64,000 bases of DNA from NCBI RefSeq assembly GCF_000347775.1, contig NZ_APAT01000019.1, positions 62,001 to 126,000 on the forward strand, written 5' to 3'. This DNA comes from Marinobacter santoriniensis NKSG1. GTDB lineage: Bacteria; Pseudomonadota; Gammaproteobacteria; Pseudomonadales; Oleiphilaceae. A program made the translations under genes and the position numbers. Positions 1 to 8,859 of the stretch are shown here, piece by piece (position 1 is the stretch's first letter; each line of letters begins with the position of its first letter). The notes below the pieces were generated by a model, which searched no databases, was not told the DNA's origin, and saw only the letters and a program-made list of their open reading frames with translations.

Positions 1-405
1 AATGTGTTGAACTTCCACATAGCCGCGGGGGGCCTTACCCTCTTCGGCAAGCGAGATCGCCAGCTTGGCGATTTTCTTGGCCTCGTCCCCGATCCGCTCC
101 AGATCGGCCACCATCTTGATTACGGCAATGACCAACCGGAGGTCCCGGGCAGTTGGCTGACGACGGGCAATGATGTGGGTTGCCTCTTCGTCGATCAGCA
201 ACTCGAGCTGGTCGACCTGCTTGTCTGCATCACGGATTTTCTCACCGAGGTGACCATCATTGTCCACCAGAGCGGTTACCGCCCCGGCAACATGGGACTC
301 CACCATGCCACCCATTTTCAGAAAATTGGCCTTCAATTCGGCGAGATCCTCGTCGAACCCTGACGAGATATGTTCCCCTTGGCTCATATCCTTTTTATCT
401 GGCAT
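1..405 (-). CDS. phoU: Phosphate-specific transport regulator PhoU (5' part, cut by window edge)
   Basis: PhoU is a cytoplasmic helical-bundle protein that links the Pst phosphate ABC transporter to the PhoR/PhoB two-component system. The first 135 residues are present; the family is usually about 235-245 residues, so the second repeat is missing beyond the window. The metal-binding-type motif DLERIGDEA lies at residues 101-109, preceded by the typical RRQPTARDLR segment. I chose the ATG at 405 because GGAG lies 11 bases upstream; an in-frame ATG at 387 is the alternative. The Pst genes are not visible, and no Pho box was recognised upstream. The identification is firm; only the full length is unknown. 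Confidence 0.93.
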   Translation of the reverse strand, partial: MPDKKDMSQGEHISSGFDEDLAELKANFLKMGGMVESHVAGAVTALVDNDGHLGEKIRDADKQVDQLELLIDEEATHIIARRQPTARDLRLVIAVIKMVADLERIGDEAKKIAKLAISLAEEGKAPRGYVEVQHI

Positions 406-702
406 ACAAAGCAGTCTCCAAAACGTTAAGTGTGCAGGTCGCGACCCGAAATGAGGCCAAGCTGGGAGAGGCCCTGAATCATGGCGTCGCCGGCAAAGCA
501 CTAAAGATTCTAATATAGAGGAGGTGCAAACCTCTGCGCAAACTGTCCTGATGCGCGCCTCTGCTCCGATGGTTACCACAGAAACATGACAACAGGATGG
601 CAACAGGATGAATCGCGCCGGATCGTGTAAATTTACTTGCAGAGTGACCGCAGGCCATTAACATGCAGGCTACTATAATAAATCGCAGAACAGGCTGGCT
701 CC
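406..702. other. Divergent intergenic region between phoU and the thioesterase gene
   Basis: This 297-bp gap separates divergent genes. It contains a good -10-like hexamer, TATAAT at 674-679, for the rightward thioesterase gene, but no convincing -35 at the right distance. A 10-bp direct repeat (CAACAGGATG) occurs at 590-599 and 601-610. I found no coding sequence, RNA gene or terminator in it. Confidence 0.5.
674..679 (+). promoter_or_regulatory. Candidate -10 element of thioesterase gene
   Basis: A perfect TATAAT lies 23 bases upstream of the thioesterase ATG. No matching TTGACA-like -35 is seen 16-18 bp further upstream, so it may depend on an activator or be fortuitous. Confidence 0.4.
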
Positions 703-1107
703 ATGACCCATTACGACGACGACAAACCCAAACCCCGCGGCGAACTGACACTTCAGGTCATTCCCCTTCCCTCCGATACCAATGCCAATGGTGACGTGTT
801 CGCCGGCTGGCTCGTCAAACAGATGGACATCGCCGCAGCCACGATGGCCGGACGGATTTCCCAGGGCCGCAATGCAACGGTCGCCATGGACCGGATGGAA
901 TTCCTGTCGCCACTGCGGGTGGGGTCACAGGTTGGCTGTTATTGCGAACTGGTGGATATCGGCCGAAGCTCGATGAAGATCAACGTGGAAGTCTGGACAC
1001 TGGACCGAATCGCCAGGAATCCCCGCAAGGTCACCGAAGGGCTCTTTGTTTACGTGGCGATCGACGAACACGGTCGGATCCGGGAAGTCCCGGAGCAGAA
1101 CCTGTAG
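703..1107 (+). CDS. YciA-family acyl-CoA thioesterase
   Basis: A 134-residue single-hotdog-domain protein that should hydrolyse acyl-CoA thioesters to free acid and CoA in the cytoplasm. The N-terminal block NANGDVFAGWLVKQMD (about residues 27-42) carries the catalytic Asp region of the YciA/BACH family, followed by the helix with the MAGRISQG segment and the VAMDRMEFLSPLRVG strand typical of this family. The length matches YciA-like proteins. The ATG at 703 fits a TATAAT -10 element at 674-679. It stands alone, converging with the flavoprotein gene on the other strand, so its physiological substrate cannot be read from context. Confidence 0.9.
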   Translation: MTHYDDDKPKPRGELTLQVIPLPSDTNANGDVFAGWLVKQMDIAAATMAGRISQGRNATVAMDRMEFLSPLRVGSQVGCYCELVDIGRSSMKINVEVWTLDRIARNPRKVTEGLFVYVAIDEHGRIREVPEQNL

Positions 1108-1110
1108 CAC

Positions 1111-2103
1111 TTACCGCCAGCCCTGCAAGAGGCGCGCGTAATTGAGGCGCTCCCAGGTGTGAGCATTGGGAGCGTTGTCCAGTGACAGGGCCCCGCGTGC
1201 TTCTGCCAGTGTGTTATACCCCATTCGATCCAGTCGTCGACTGGCCTCTTCGGTGATCCGCCCAAGCGCTTCAGGCCCGTCCGCCAGCAGCGCCGAGACC
1301 ACCTGCACCACAGTGGCGCCCGCCAGAATGGCTTTCACCGCATCATCGCCACTGTGAACACCGCCCGAGACGGCCATTTCGAGGCCCGTGCGACGGAACA
1401 GAGAGGCCACCGCATGCAGGCGAAGCGGCAATTCGGCATTGCTGGAGAGCACCACGTCCCGGCTCAGGGTCAGTTCGTCCAGATCCATATCCGGTTGGTA
1501 AAAGCGGTTGAACAGCACCAGACCTCGGGCGCCCGCAGCTTCCACGCCGGTCACGAAGGCTGGCAGGGCGGAGTAGAACGGGGACAGTTTAACGCTGACC
1601 GGCACAGAAACCTGCGCCACAACGGCCTGCACCACCTCCAGCTGTCGTTTCTCCAGTGTCGCGGCGGTATCAGACGGATCCGTGGCGAGATCATAAAGAT
1701 TGAGCTCGATGGCCTCCGCTCCCGCGTCTTCCAGTTCCCGGGCATGATGGGTCCAGCCACCGGGCGTAACTCCATTGAGTGAGGCAATCACGGGCACATC
1801 CAGTTTGCTGCGGAGTAATTCCAGACGCCTGAGGTAACTGTGTGACCCTACCTCAAAAATCTCTGACTCCGGGAAATACGAGCGCGCCTCGGCGTCTCTG
1901 TTGATCTGGGAATCGATAAACTTGTGCGCCGCCATCTGCTCGGCCACCAGCTGTTCCTCGAACAGGGAATGCATCACCACCGCGCCGGCGCCAGCATCGA
2001 CACAGGCCTTCAGGGCGTCCAGGTCATCAGTCAGCGGGCTGGCACCCACCACCAGGGGCGAGCGCAGGTCCAGTCCGAGCCATCGGGTTGCCAGCTCAGT
2101 CAT
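1111..2103 (-). CDS. Dihydroorotate dehydrogenase-like FMN protein
   Basis: A 330-residue TIM-barrel flavoprotein of the dihydroorotate dehydrogenase-like family that accompanies NifJ in many bacteria; it is distinct from PyrD. The N-terminus TRWLGLDLRSPLVVGASPLT matches the class-1 DHOD barrel start. The phosphate-binding end SGGVHSGDDAVKAILAGA (about residue 250 onward) fits FMN binding. The ATG at 2103 was chosen because it overlaps the nifJ stop by 8 bp, indicating translational coupling; upstream in-frame starts lie inside nifJ. The likely role is an electron-transfer or reductase partner of NifJ. Its true substrate is unknown, and pyrimidine synthesis is unlikely to be its job. Confidence 0.85.
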   Translation of the reverse strand: MTELATRWLGLDLRSPLVVGASPLTDDLDALKACVDAGAGAVVMHSLFEEQLVAEQMAAHKFIDSQINRDAEARSYFPESEIFEVGSHSYLRRLELLRSKLDVPVIASLNGVTPGGWTHHARELEDAGAEAIELNLYDLATDPSDTAATLEKRQLEVVQAVVAQVSVPVSVKLSPFYSALPAFVTGVEAAGARGLVLFNRFYQPDMDLDELTLSRDVVLSSNAELPLRLHAVASLFRRTGLEMAVSGGVHSGDDAVKAILAGATVVQVVSALLADGPEALGRITEEASRRLDRMGYNTLAEARGALSLDNAPNAHTWERLNYARLLQGWR

Positions 2104-5100
2104 GACGTTCGCCCTCCTCCGGGTCCGATTCCCCGTGTTCATGGGGCTCCAAGTGTATACCGGCCAGCTGTTTGTAGAGCTCTCGCTGGTCATGGGCCGC
2201 TTCAGTGGCCGCGGCTACCAGTTGTGCATACCGTTCCGGGTCCCGCAGTTCCAGCATCCGGAACCGCGCCTCTTCCTGCATGTATTCTTTCATCGTTACT
2301 TTCTGGCGTACGGAATCCAGCTGCAGGGGCGGTAAGCCATCGTCAATCCGCCGGGGATCGAAACGGTAGAGAGGCCAGGCCCAGCTGTCCACCGCCCGAC
2401 GTTGCTGGGCGGGCGAATGCACCAGATCATAGCCATGGGCAATACAGGGACTGTGGGCGATGATCAGCGCCGGACCCTCGTAGCTTTCGGCTTCCTGCAA
2501 GGCTTTGGTGGTCTGGTTGCTGTGGGACTGCAGGGCAATCTGCGCCACGTAAACGTGGCCATAGCTCATGGCCAGCAGCCCGAGGTCCTTCTTGCGGGTT
2601 TCCTTGCCGGCCGACGCGAACTTGGCCACCGCTCCGATGGGGGTCGCCTTGGATTGCTGACCGCCGGTGTTGGAATACACCTCGGTATCCAGCACCAGCA
2701 GCTTGAGGTTCTGGCCGGAGGCCAGAGCATGGTCGAGCCCACCATAACCGATGTCGTAGGCCCAGCCGTCCCCACCAATCACCCAGACGCTCTTGGGGCA
2801 CAATTCATCCGCCAGGCTGGCCAGCTCGTCGGCCTCGGCACCCGGCTGGTCCGCCAGCCAATCCCGCAGCCGGGTGACCGCCTCCCGGCGGGCCATCATG
2901 GCGGATTCGTCGATGGTGGCGCAGGGCCCTGTCAGATCGCTGTAGAGCGCCTCGGGCAATCCGGGGCGGAACTCCTCGAGCAGTTGCCGGGCCCGTGTCA
3001 CCAGCTGGTTCAGCCCAACACGCATCCCCAGCCCCAGTTCTGCGGCATCTTCGAACAGGGAGTTGTTCCAGGTCGGTCCCCGGCCATCGGGGTTGACGGT
3101 GTACGGCGTCGTCGGCAGGTTACCGCCATAGATGGAGGAACAGCCTGTGGCGTTGGCAATCAGCAAACGGTCACCGAGCAACTGGGTCAACAGGCGGATA
3201 TAAGGTGTCTCACCACAGCCACTACAGGCGCCGGAATACTCGAACAGCGGAATCAGCAATGGCAGTGCCTTGAAGTCCCGGGGAATCCGGTCCCGCGGCA
3301 CCGGCGGGAGGTTACGGAAAAACGCCAGGTTCTCGGCCTCAACCGTTCGATGCTCTTCCAGCGGCCTCATGTTGATGGCCTTGCGTTTCGGCTGGCTTCG
3401 ATCCTTTGCAGGGCAGACTTCGACACACAGACCACACCCGGTGCAATCGTCCGGCGCCACCTGAATCCGGTAGTCCAGTCCCTCCAGTTCCGACGTCTGG
3501 GTTTCCGGCACGGTCTCGAACGCTTCCGGCGCACCCTGGACCGCATCCGGCTCGAATACCTTGCTGGTGATGGCCGTGTGCGGACAGATCATTGCGCAGA
3601 AATTGCACTGCACACAGATATCCGACTCCCAGATCGGAATCTCGAGGGCAATGGTGCGTTTTTCATACTGACTGGTGCCGGTCGGCCAGGTGCCGTCCGG
3701 TGGAAACGCACTGACCGGCAGCCTGTCGCCCTGCCCCTCGAGTAGAAGCCGCGTGACTTTCTGGACGAAATCCGGGGCATCGTCCGGTACCCGGGGCGGT
3801 CGGCTTCGGGTTGCCGTCACCTGGTCCGGCACCGGCACTTCGTGGAGATTGGCCAGGGCGGAATCCACCGCTTCCACGTTGCGGCGAACCACCTCCGGCC
3901 CCCGACGCCCCCAGGTCTGACGAATGGACTCCTTGATACGCTCAATGGCTTCGGCCCGGGGCAAGATGTCCGCCAGGGCAAAGAAGCAGACCTGCATAAC
4001 GGTGTTGATCCGCCGCTCCAGCCCGGCTTTTTCGGCGACGTCTGCCGCATCAATCACATACAGGCTTGCCTTGCGCTCCACCAGAACCCGCTGGGCCTCC
4101 ACGGACAACCGGTCCCACACCTGGTCCGGCGGCCAGGGTACGTTGAGCAGGACCGTGGCGCCCGGAGCGGCATGCTCAAGCACATCGAACCGCTCCAGAA
4201 ACTGCGGGGCATGCACGGCCACAAACTGGGCCTGACGAATCTGGTAGCTTGAGCGGATCGGATGCGGCCCGAAGCGCAGATGGGATACCGTGGTGGCCCC
4301 GGATTTCTTGGAATCATAGACAAAATGCCCCTGGGCATAGAGGTCCGTATCCTCCCCCAGGATCTTGATGCTGGCCTTGTTGCTGCTGACCGTACCATCG
4401 GCACCCAGGCCGAAGAACAGGGCACGGCGGGTTTCCGGCAATTCGATGTCCAGCTCGGCATCAACCTCCAGCGAAAGATGCGTGACGTCGTCACGAACCC
4501 CCACGGTAAAGCGGGTTTTCGGAGCCGCTGCCTTCAATTCATCAAAGATGGCGCAAACCATGGCCGGCGTGAATTCCCGGGAAGACAGACCGTAGCGACC
4601 TCCGACCAGCCTCGGTAGTGTCTGGCGCTCACCCCGGCTGTAGGCTTCCATCAAGGCACCGCTCACTTCCAGCAGCAGCGGCTCGCCCTGGGCACCGGGT
4701 TCCTTGGTCCGGTCCAGCACCGCCAGCTGTTGTACCGATTCAGGCAGCGCCTCGAGCAAGCGATCGGACGCAAACGGCCGGAACAGGCGCACCTTCAGCA
4801 CCCCCACCTTCTCGCCCTGTCTGACCAGCCACTCCACCGTCTCGTGGGCGCACTCGGCGCCGGATCCCATCAGGATCACCACCCTTTCGGCTTCGGGATG
4901 GCCGACGTAATCAAACAACCGGTAGCGACGCCCGGTTATGTCCGCGAACCGATCCATCACCGACTCAAGTTTGTCGGGAAACGCCTGATAGAAGGGGTTG
5001 GTGGCTTCCCGGGACTGGAAAAAAGCGTCCGGATTCTGGGAAGTGCCCCGGACGACCGGGCGATCCGGCGTCATCCGTCGGGCACGGTGGGCATCCAGCC

Positions 5101-5689
5101 CTGCACGAGGCACCAGTGCCCGCAGCTCCTCATCGCCGAGCGCCACAATCTTGGAAATCTCGTGGGAGGTCCGGAAGCCGTCGAGGAAATGCATCACCGG
5201 CACCCGGCTTTCCAGCGTTACCGCATGGCCGATGGCCGTCAGGTCCTGTGCCTCCTGTACCGATCCGGACGCCAGCAGCGCGAAGCCGGTGCCCCGTGCT
5301 GTCATTACATCGGAATGATCACAGAAGATGGACAGGGCATGTGTCGCCACGCTGCGGGCTGCAATGTGCATGCAGAAGGGCGACAGTTCACCGGCAATCT
5401 TGAACAGATTGGGCAGCATCAGCAGCAGCCCCTGGGAAGCGGTGAAGGTGGTCACCAGGGAGCCCGCCTGAAGGGCTCCATGTACAGCACCGGCAGCACC
5501 CGCCTCGGATTGCATTTCAACAACCTTCGGCACCTCGCCCCAGAGGTTTGGCCTGGCCAGGGCCGACCAGTCATCCGCGTGTTCCCCCATGACCGACGCT
5601 GGGGTGATCGGGTAGATTGCGATAGTCTCACTCAGACGGTAGGCCACTGAGGCGACTGCTTCGTTCCCGTCAAGGGTATGGAACTCCAT
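2096..5689 (-). CDS. nifJ: Pyruvate:flavodoxin (ferredoxin) oxidoreductase
   Basis: A 1197-residue single-chain PFOR that oxidatively decarboxylates pyruvate to acetyl-CoA and passes electrons to flavodoxin or ferredoxin. Domains run in the usual order: an alpha-type N-terminal domain (AYRLSETIAIYPITPAS), a gamma/transketolase-C region, two 4Fe-4S motifs in the middle (CVQCNFCAMICP and CTGCGLCVEVCP), and the C-terminal TPP domain with CSGCGE, GDGWAYDIG and the SNTGGQQSK segment. The start was set to the ATG at 5689, which has GGAG 8 bases upstream; a GTG two codons earlier lies too close to that site. It is followed by the DHOD-like gene with overlap. A NifJ in a marine gammaproteobacterium suggests low-oxygen or overflow metabolism, or reductant supply, rather than nitrogen fixation; no nif genes are near. 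Confidence 0.95.
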   Translation of the reverse strand: MEFHTLDGNEAVASVAYRLSETIAIYPITPASVMGEHADDWSALARPNLWGEVPKVVEMQSEAGAAGAVHGALQAGSLVTTFTASQGLLLMLPNLFKIAGELSPFCMHIAARSVATHALSIFCDHSDVMTARGTGFALLASGSVQEAQDLTAIGHAVTLESRVPVMHFLDGFRTSHEISKIVALGDEELRALVPRAGLDAHRARRMTPDRPVVRGTSQNPDAFFQSREATNPFYQAFPDKLESVMDRFADITGRRYRLFDYVGHPEAERVVILMGSGAECAHETVEWLVRQGEKVGVLKVRLFRPFASDRLLEALPESVQQLAVLDRTKEPGAQGEPLLLEVSGALMEAYSRGERQTLPRLVGGRYGLSSREFTPAMVCAIFDELKAAAPKTRFTVGVRDDVTHLSLEVDAELDIELPETRRALFFGLGADGTVSSNKASIKILGEDTDLYAQGHFVYDSKKSGATTVSHLRFGPHPIRSSYQIRQAQFVAVHAPQFLERFDVLEHAAPGATVLLNVPWPPDQVWDRLSVEAQRVLVERKASLYVIDAADVAEKAGLERRINTVMQVCFFALADILPRAEAIERIKESIRQTWGRRGPEVVRRNVEAVDSALANLHEVPVPDQVTATRSRPPRVPDDAPDFVQKVTRLLLEGQGDRLPVSAFPPDGTWPTGTSQYEKRTIALEIPIWESDICVQCNFCAMICPHTAITSKVFEPDAVQGAPEAFETVPETQTSELEGLDYRIQVAPDDCTGCGLCVEVCPAKDRSQPKRKAINMRPLEEHRTVEAENLAFFRNLPPVPRDRIPRDFKALPLLIPLFEYSGACSGCGETPYIRLLTQLLGDRLLIANATGCSSIYGGNLPTTPYTVNPDGRGPTWNNSLFEDAAELGLGMRVGLNQLVTRARQLLEEFRPGLPEALYSDLTGPCATIDESAMMARREAVTRLRDWLADQPGAEADELASLADELCPKSVWVIGGDGWAYDIGYGGLDHALASGQNLKLLVLDTEVYSNTGGQQSKATPIGAVAKFASAGKETRKKDLGLLAMSYGHVYVAQIALQSHSNQTTKALQEAESYEGPALIIAHSPCIAHGYDLVHSPAQQRRAVDSWAWPLYRFDPRRIDDGLPPLQLDSVRQKVTMKEYMQEEARFRMLELRDPERYAQLVAAATEAAHDQRELYKQLAGIHLEPHEHGESDPEEGERHD

Positions 5690-5729
5690 GGCCACTTCTC
5701 CCTGTCATGACCGTCCGGCTTTTCTGAGT

Positions 5730-6920
5730 CTAGGCAGCGCGTCTGCTGGCCGCAAGCGACCACAGGCCGAGAATCGGGCCGGGTACCAGAATCCACACCA
5801 CCCACACACCCAGGGATTGCCAGAGACCACTGGTCAGCCAGATGGCCGGCAGGGTCAGACCGAAACCGATGGCATTCATCACCGACAGGGAAGAGCCGAC
5901 GAACTCCCGAGGCGCATTGGCCGCGGCCAGGGCGGAAAACTGGGGTGAATCGGCAACGACAGCAACACCCCAGCAACACAGGGCCAGCAGCAGGAATCCG
6001 GCAGGCAGGCCGCTGATCAGGGGATAGATCACGCACAGGGTCCCTGAGGCCGTCAGGGCAACCCGGGCGACCCATTCACTGCCCCGGGTCCGGCTCAGCC
6101 GACCACCGCCGATGCACCCGAGCGAGCCCAAAGCAATGATCGCGAACGCGAGCCAGGGAACGAGTGAATCAGGGAGCGCCAGCCGGTCCAGCTCCCTTCC
6201 GACCAGCAACGGCGTCAGCATCCAGAACGCATAGAGCTCCCACATATGCCCCATGTACCCACCGGCGACAGCCCGGAAACGCGGCATGCCCAGCGCAACC
6301 AGGCCTTTCCGAAGCGGTACCGGCCCGGCACTTTTCGGCAGGTGCGGACCATCGCCCAGACGCCAGATCAGGCCAGCGCCGATCAGAGCCAATACCGACG
6401 CACCCGCCAGTGGCCACTGCCAGGGCATTCCGAGTGTTGCGCCCCGCATCAAATGAGGCAATGCAGTACCCAGCGTAAGCATGCCCACCAGCCAGGCCAG
6501 CGCGGCCCCCGCGTAGCGGGGTGTCCACGCAATCACCATTTTCATGCCCAACGGGTAGATGCCCGCCAGGCAAAGCCCCGTCAGAAATCGCAAGACCAGT
6601 GCCAGTGGAAAGACACCTGCGGCAAGAATGAACCCTGCGTTGACCAACGCACCGACCACGCTGGCAACCGCGAACATGACACTGGCACCAAAGCGGTCGG
6701 CGAGACCGGTGACCGCCAGCAGAAGGGTGCCGCTGATGAAACCGGCCTGGACCGAGAGCGTCATCAGCCCCAGATCGCTCTCGGTCAACGCCAGCTCACG
6801 GGAAAACGAGAGCCAGACACCGTTCACACTGAACCACAGCGAGGTGCCGAACAGCTGCGCGATCACGATAACCGGAAGGGGGTAACGCCGGAAAAGATTC
6901 ATCATTGTTGTTATCGTCAT
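5730..6920 (-). CDS. MFS transporter
   Basis: A 396-residue major facilitator superfamily protein with about twelve hydrophobic segments and no soluble insert. After TM1 it has the family's typical TSLWFSVNGV segment, and the TM2-TM3 loop reads GLADRFGAS, the MFS motif-A position. The short basic C-terminus ends in ASRRAA. The substrate cannot be predicted. The ATG at 6920 has no strong ribosome site; in-frame ATGs six and seven codons later are alternatives. It lies 40 bp downstream of nifJ's start in the same direction, so it is transcribed ahead of nifJ and could be co-transcribed. A divergent uppP lies upstream. Confidence 0.85.
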   Translation of the reverse strand: MTITTMMNLFRRYPLPVIVIAQLFGTSLWFSVNGVWLSFSRELALTESDLGLMTLSVQAGFISGTLLLAVTGLADRFGASVMFAVASVVGALVNAGFILAAGVFPLALVLRFLTGLCLAGIYPLGMKMVIAWTPRYAGAALAWLVGMLTLGTALPHLMRGATLGMPWQWPLAGASVLALIGAGLIWRLGDGPHLPKSAGPVPLRKGLVALGMPRFRAVAGGYMGHMWELYAFWMLTPLLVGRELDRLALPDSLVPWLAFAIIALGSLGCIGGGRLSRTRGSEWVARVALTASGTLCVIYPLISGLPAGFLLLALCCWGVAVVADSPQFSALAAANAPREFVGSSLSVMNAIGFGLTLPAIWLTSGLWQSLGVWVVWILVPGPILGLWSLAASRRAA

Positions 6921-7011
6921 TCTTGATGGCTTGATTCCAACCTATAGCCCCGTGAGTAAAGGCGAAATGCTACTTTGGTTGGCTTCTGACAAAGCTGTAA
7001 TGAAGACTCTT

Positions 7012-7030
7012 GGATAGTCTGCTACTATCC
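7012..7030. promoter_or_regulatory. Perfect 7-bp inverted repeat upstream of uppP
   Basis: GGATAGT and ACTATCC flank the 5-base loop CTGCT, 49 bp before the uppP start, in the divergent MFS-uppP promoter region. It could be an operator or an RNA hairpin in the leader; no regulator can be assigned. Confidence 0.4.
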
Positions 7031-7078
7031 ACGCTGGCTCTCGGCCGCCTACCCGAACCTTGTAACGGACAGCACTCT

Positions 7079-7879
7079 ATGGAATCTTCCCACGCCCTTT
7101 TCCTTGGCCTGCTCCAGGGTTTTACCGAATTCCTGCCCATTTCCAGTTCCGCCCACCTGATCCTGACACCGGTATTTTTCGGATGGAGCGACCAGGGCGT
7201 CGGGTTCGACCTGTCGGTGCACTTCGGGACGCTCCTGGCGGTGGTGCTGTATTTCCGCCGCGATGTGTTCGGTATCGCCCGGGATGGACTGGTGTCGCTG
7301 TCGAGACGCAAACTGGTCGGCCAGGGCGCTCTTGCCTGGTATCTTGTGATCGGCACTATCCCCGCAGGCCTGGCCGGGCTGGCCCTGCTCGATCTGATTG
7401 ACACCGTGCTCCGCTCGCCCACGATTATCTTTGCCACCACACTGATTTTCGGCATCCTGCTCGGGGTTGCCGACTGGCGGCCTAGCCGCCACCGCACGAT
7501 GGATTCGCTAAGCTGGAAGGATGCCCTGATCGTCGGTCTCGTCCAGGCCCTGGCTCTGGTTCCCGGCACTTCCCGCTCCGGGGTGACCATTACCGCCGGA
7601 CTGTTCCTCGGCATGACCCGGGAAGCAGCATCCCGGTTTTCTTTCCTGCTGTCGATCCCCATCATTGTGCTGGCAGCATCGGTAAAGCTGCTTGAGGTGG
7701 CCACCTCCGATGTCGCCGTTGACTGGAGCGGCTTCCTGACCGGCGGCATCACCTCGTTTATCATGGCGATCACCGCGATTCACTTCTTCCTGAAGTGGCT
7801 CAACAAGGTGGGCATGTGGCCCTACGTCATCTATCGCCTGATCCTTGCCGCGGTCATCTATGCTGTACTCATGAACTGA
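7079..7879 (+). CDS. uppP: Undecaprenyl-diphosphatase
   Basis: A 266-residue integral membrane enzyme (BacA/UppP) that dephosphorylates undecaprenyl diphosphate at the periplasmic face, recycling the lipid carrier for peptidoglycan and other surface polymers; overproduction is known to confer bacitracin resistance. The two active-site signatures are present: QGFTEFLPISSSAHL (residues 13-27, with E17 and H26) and PGTSRSG at about residues 162-168. About eight membrane segments are seen. The ATG at 7079 was chosen over an upstream in-frame start because the conserved N-terminus begins there. The corA-like gene follows after 26 bp and is probably co-transcribed. Confidence 0.95.
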   Translation: MESSHALFLGLLQGFTEFLPISSSAHLILTPVFFGWSDQGVGFDLSVHFGTLLAVVLYFRRDVFGIARDGLVSLSRRKLVGQGALAWYLVIGTIPAGLAGLALLDLIDTVLRSPTIIFATTLIFGILLGVADWRPSRHRTMDSLSWKDALIVGLVQALALVPGTSRSGVTITAGLFLGMTREAASRFSFLLSIPIIVLAASVKLLEVATSDVAVDWSGFLTGGITSFIMAITAIHFFLKWLNKVGMWPYVIYRLILAAVIYAVLMN

Positions 7880-7905
7880 TCCAATCGACAGAGCAGGAGC
7901 GGCCC

Positions 7906-8859
7906 ATGCTGAGATTCTTCAAGATCGTCAACGGCCTGATCAAGGAGCTGGACATCCCCCCTGAATCGGTCCGGGAACGCCTCCACGAGGCCGACTGGAT
8001 CGACGCCTACGAGCCCGATGAAGACGAACGGCAGATTCTGCAGGGGCTGCTCAAGACCGATGTACCCGAACTTGACGACGTCGAGGAAATCGAAGCCTCC
8101 GCCCGCTGCTTTGTCGACCAGGCCGGCATCCACGTCCACTCCCTGTTCCTGACCCAGGCCGACGGCCGCCATACCACGGTGTCGGTGGCTTGCATCCTGC
8201 AACGCAACTGCCTGATCACGGTGCGGGAAGGTGAACTGGCCGACTTCCGCCTGTTACGAATGCGAGCCCGCCGCGGCCAGGTCGAAGCGCTGGACCCTTC
8301 GGGCCTGCTGGTGACCCTTCTTGAGCAGAAGGTGGAAAATCATGCCGACGGCCTGGAAGACCTCCACCGGCAGCTGGAGGAAGTCAGTTACCTGGTCTTG
8401 GAGGACGAGGATTCTGAGCTGGACGAGGCCATTAACCGCCTGGCGCGACTGGAAGACAGCAACGGAAAAACCCGCCTGTGCCTGATGGATACCCAGCGCA
8501 ACATCTCATTCCTGCTGCGTCATCTGAGCAAAGAAGGCGAACTCCGGGAAACCCTCCGGGAGATCAACCGGGACATCGAAACACTGATGTCCCATACCAC
8601 GTTCCTGTTCGACAAGATCAACTTCCTGATGGATTCCACCCAGGGGTTCATCAACATTGAGCAGAACCAGATCATCAAGATCTTCTCCATCGCGGCGGTG
8701 GTTTTCCTGCCACCAACTCTGGTCGCGAGCATCTACGGAATGAACTTCGTGCACATGCCGGAGCTGCAATGGCAGTTTGCCTACCCTGGCGCCATCGGGC
8801 TGATGGTTCTGGCCGGGATTGCGCCCTACTGGTATTTCAAGCGCAAGGGTTGGTTATAA
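7906..8859 (+). CDS. corA: CorA-family divalent cation transporter
   Basis: A 317-residue protein of the CorA Mg2+/Co2+/Ni2+ channel family. It has a long soluble N-terminal domain, a helical region (EQKVENHADGLEDLHRQLEE), and two C-terminal membrane segments, the first ending in the signature YGMNF (GMN at residues 278-280), followed by HMPEL and a short basic tail. An AGGAG site stands 7 bases before the ATG. Its stop codon directly abuts the stop of uvrD on the other strand with no gap. The substrate is probably Mg2+, though CorA relatives also carry Zn2+ or Co2+ and this cannot be told from sequence. Confidence 0.93.
   Translation: MLRFFKIVNGLIKELDIPPESVRERLHEADWIDAYEPDEDERQILQGLLKTDVPELDDVEEIEASARCFVDQAGIHVHSLFLTQADGRHTTVSVACILQRNCLITVREGELADFRLLRMRARRGQVEALDPSGLLVTLLEQKVENHADGLEDLHRQLEEVSYLVLEDEDSELDEAINRLARLEDSNGKTRLCLMDTQRNISFLLRHLSKEGELRETLREINRDIETLMSHTTFLFDKINFLMDSTQGFINIEQNQIIKIFSIAAVVFLPPTLVASIYGMNFVHMPELQWQFAYPGAIGLMVLAGIAPYWYFKRKGWL

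Noticed and set aside
590-610. Tandem CAACAGGATG repeat as the start of a repeat array
   Set aside because: Only two copies and no further periodicity in the region.
2402-3745. A 447-codon open frame opposite nifJ
   Set aside because: No domain; it shadows the cluster-binding part of nifJ.
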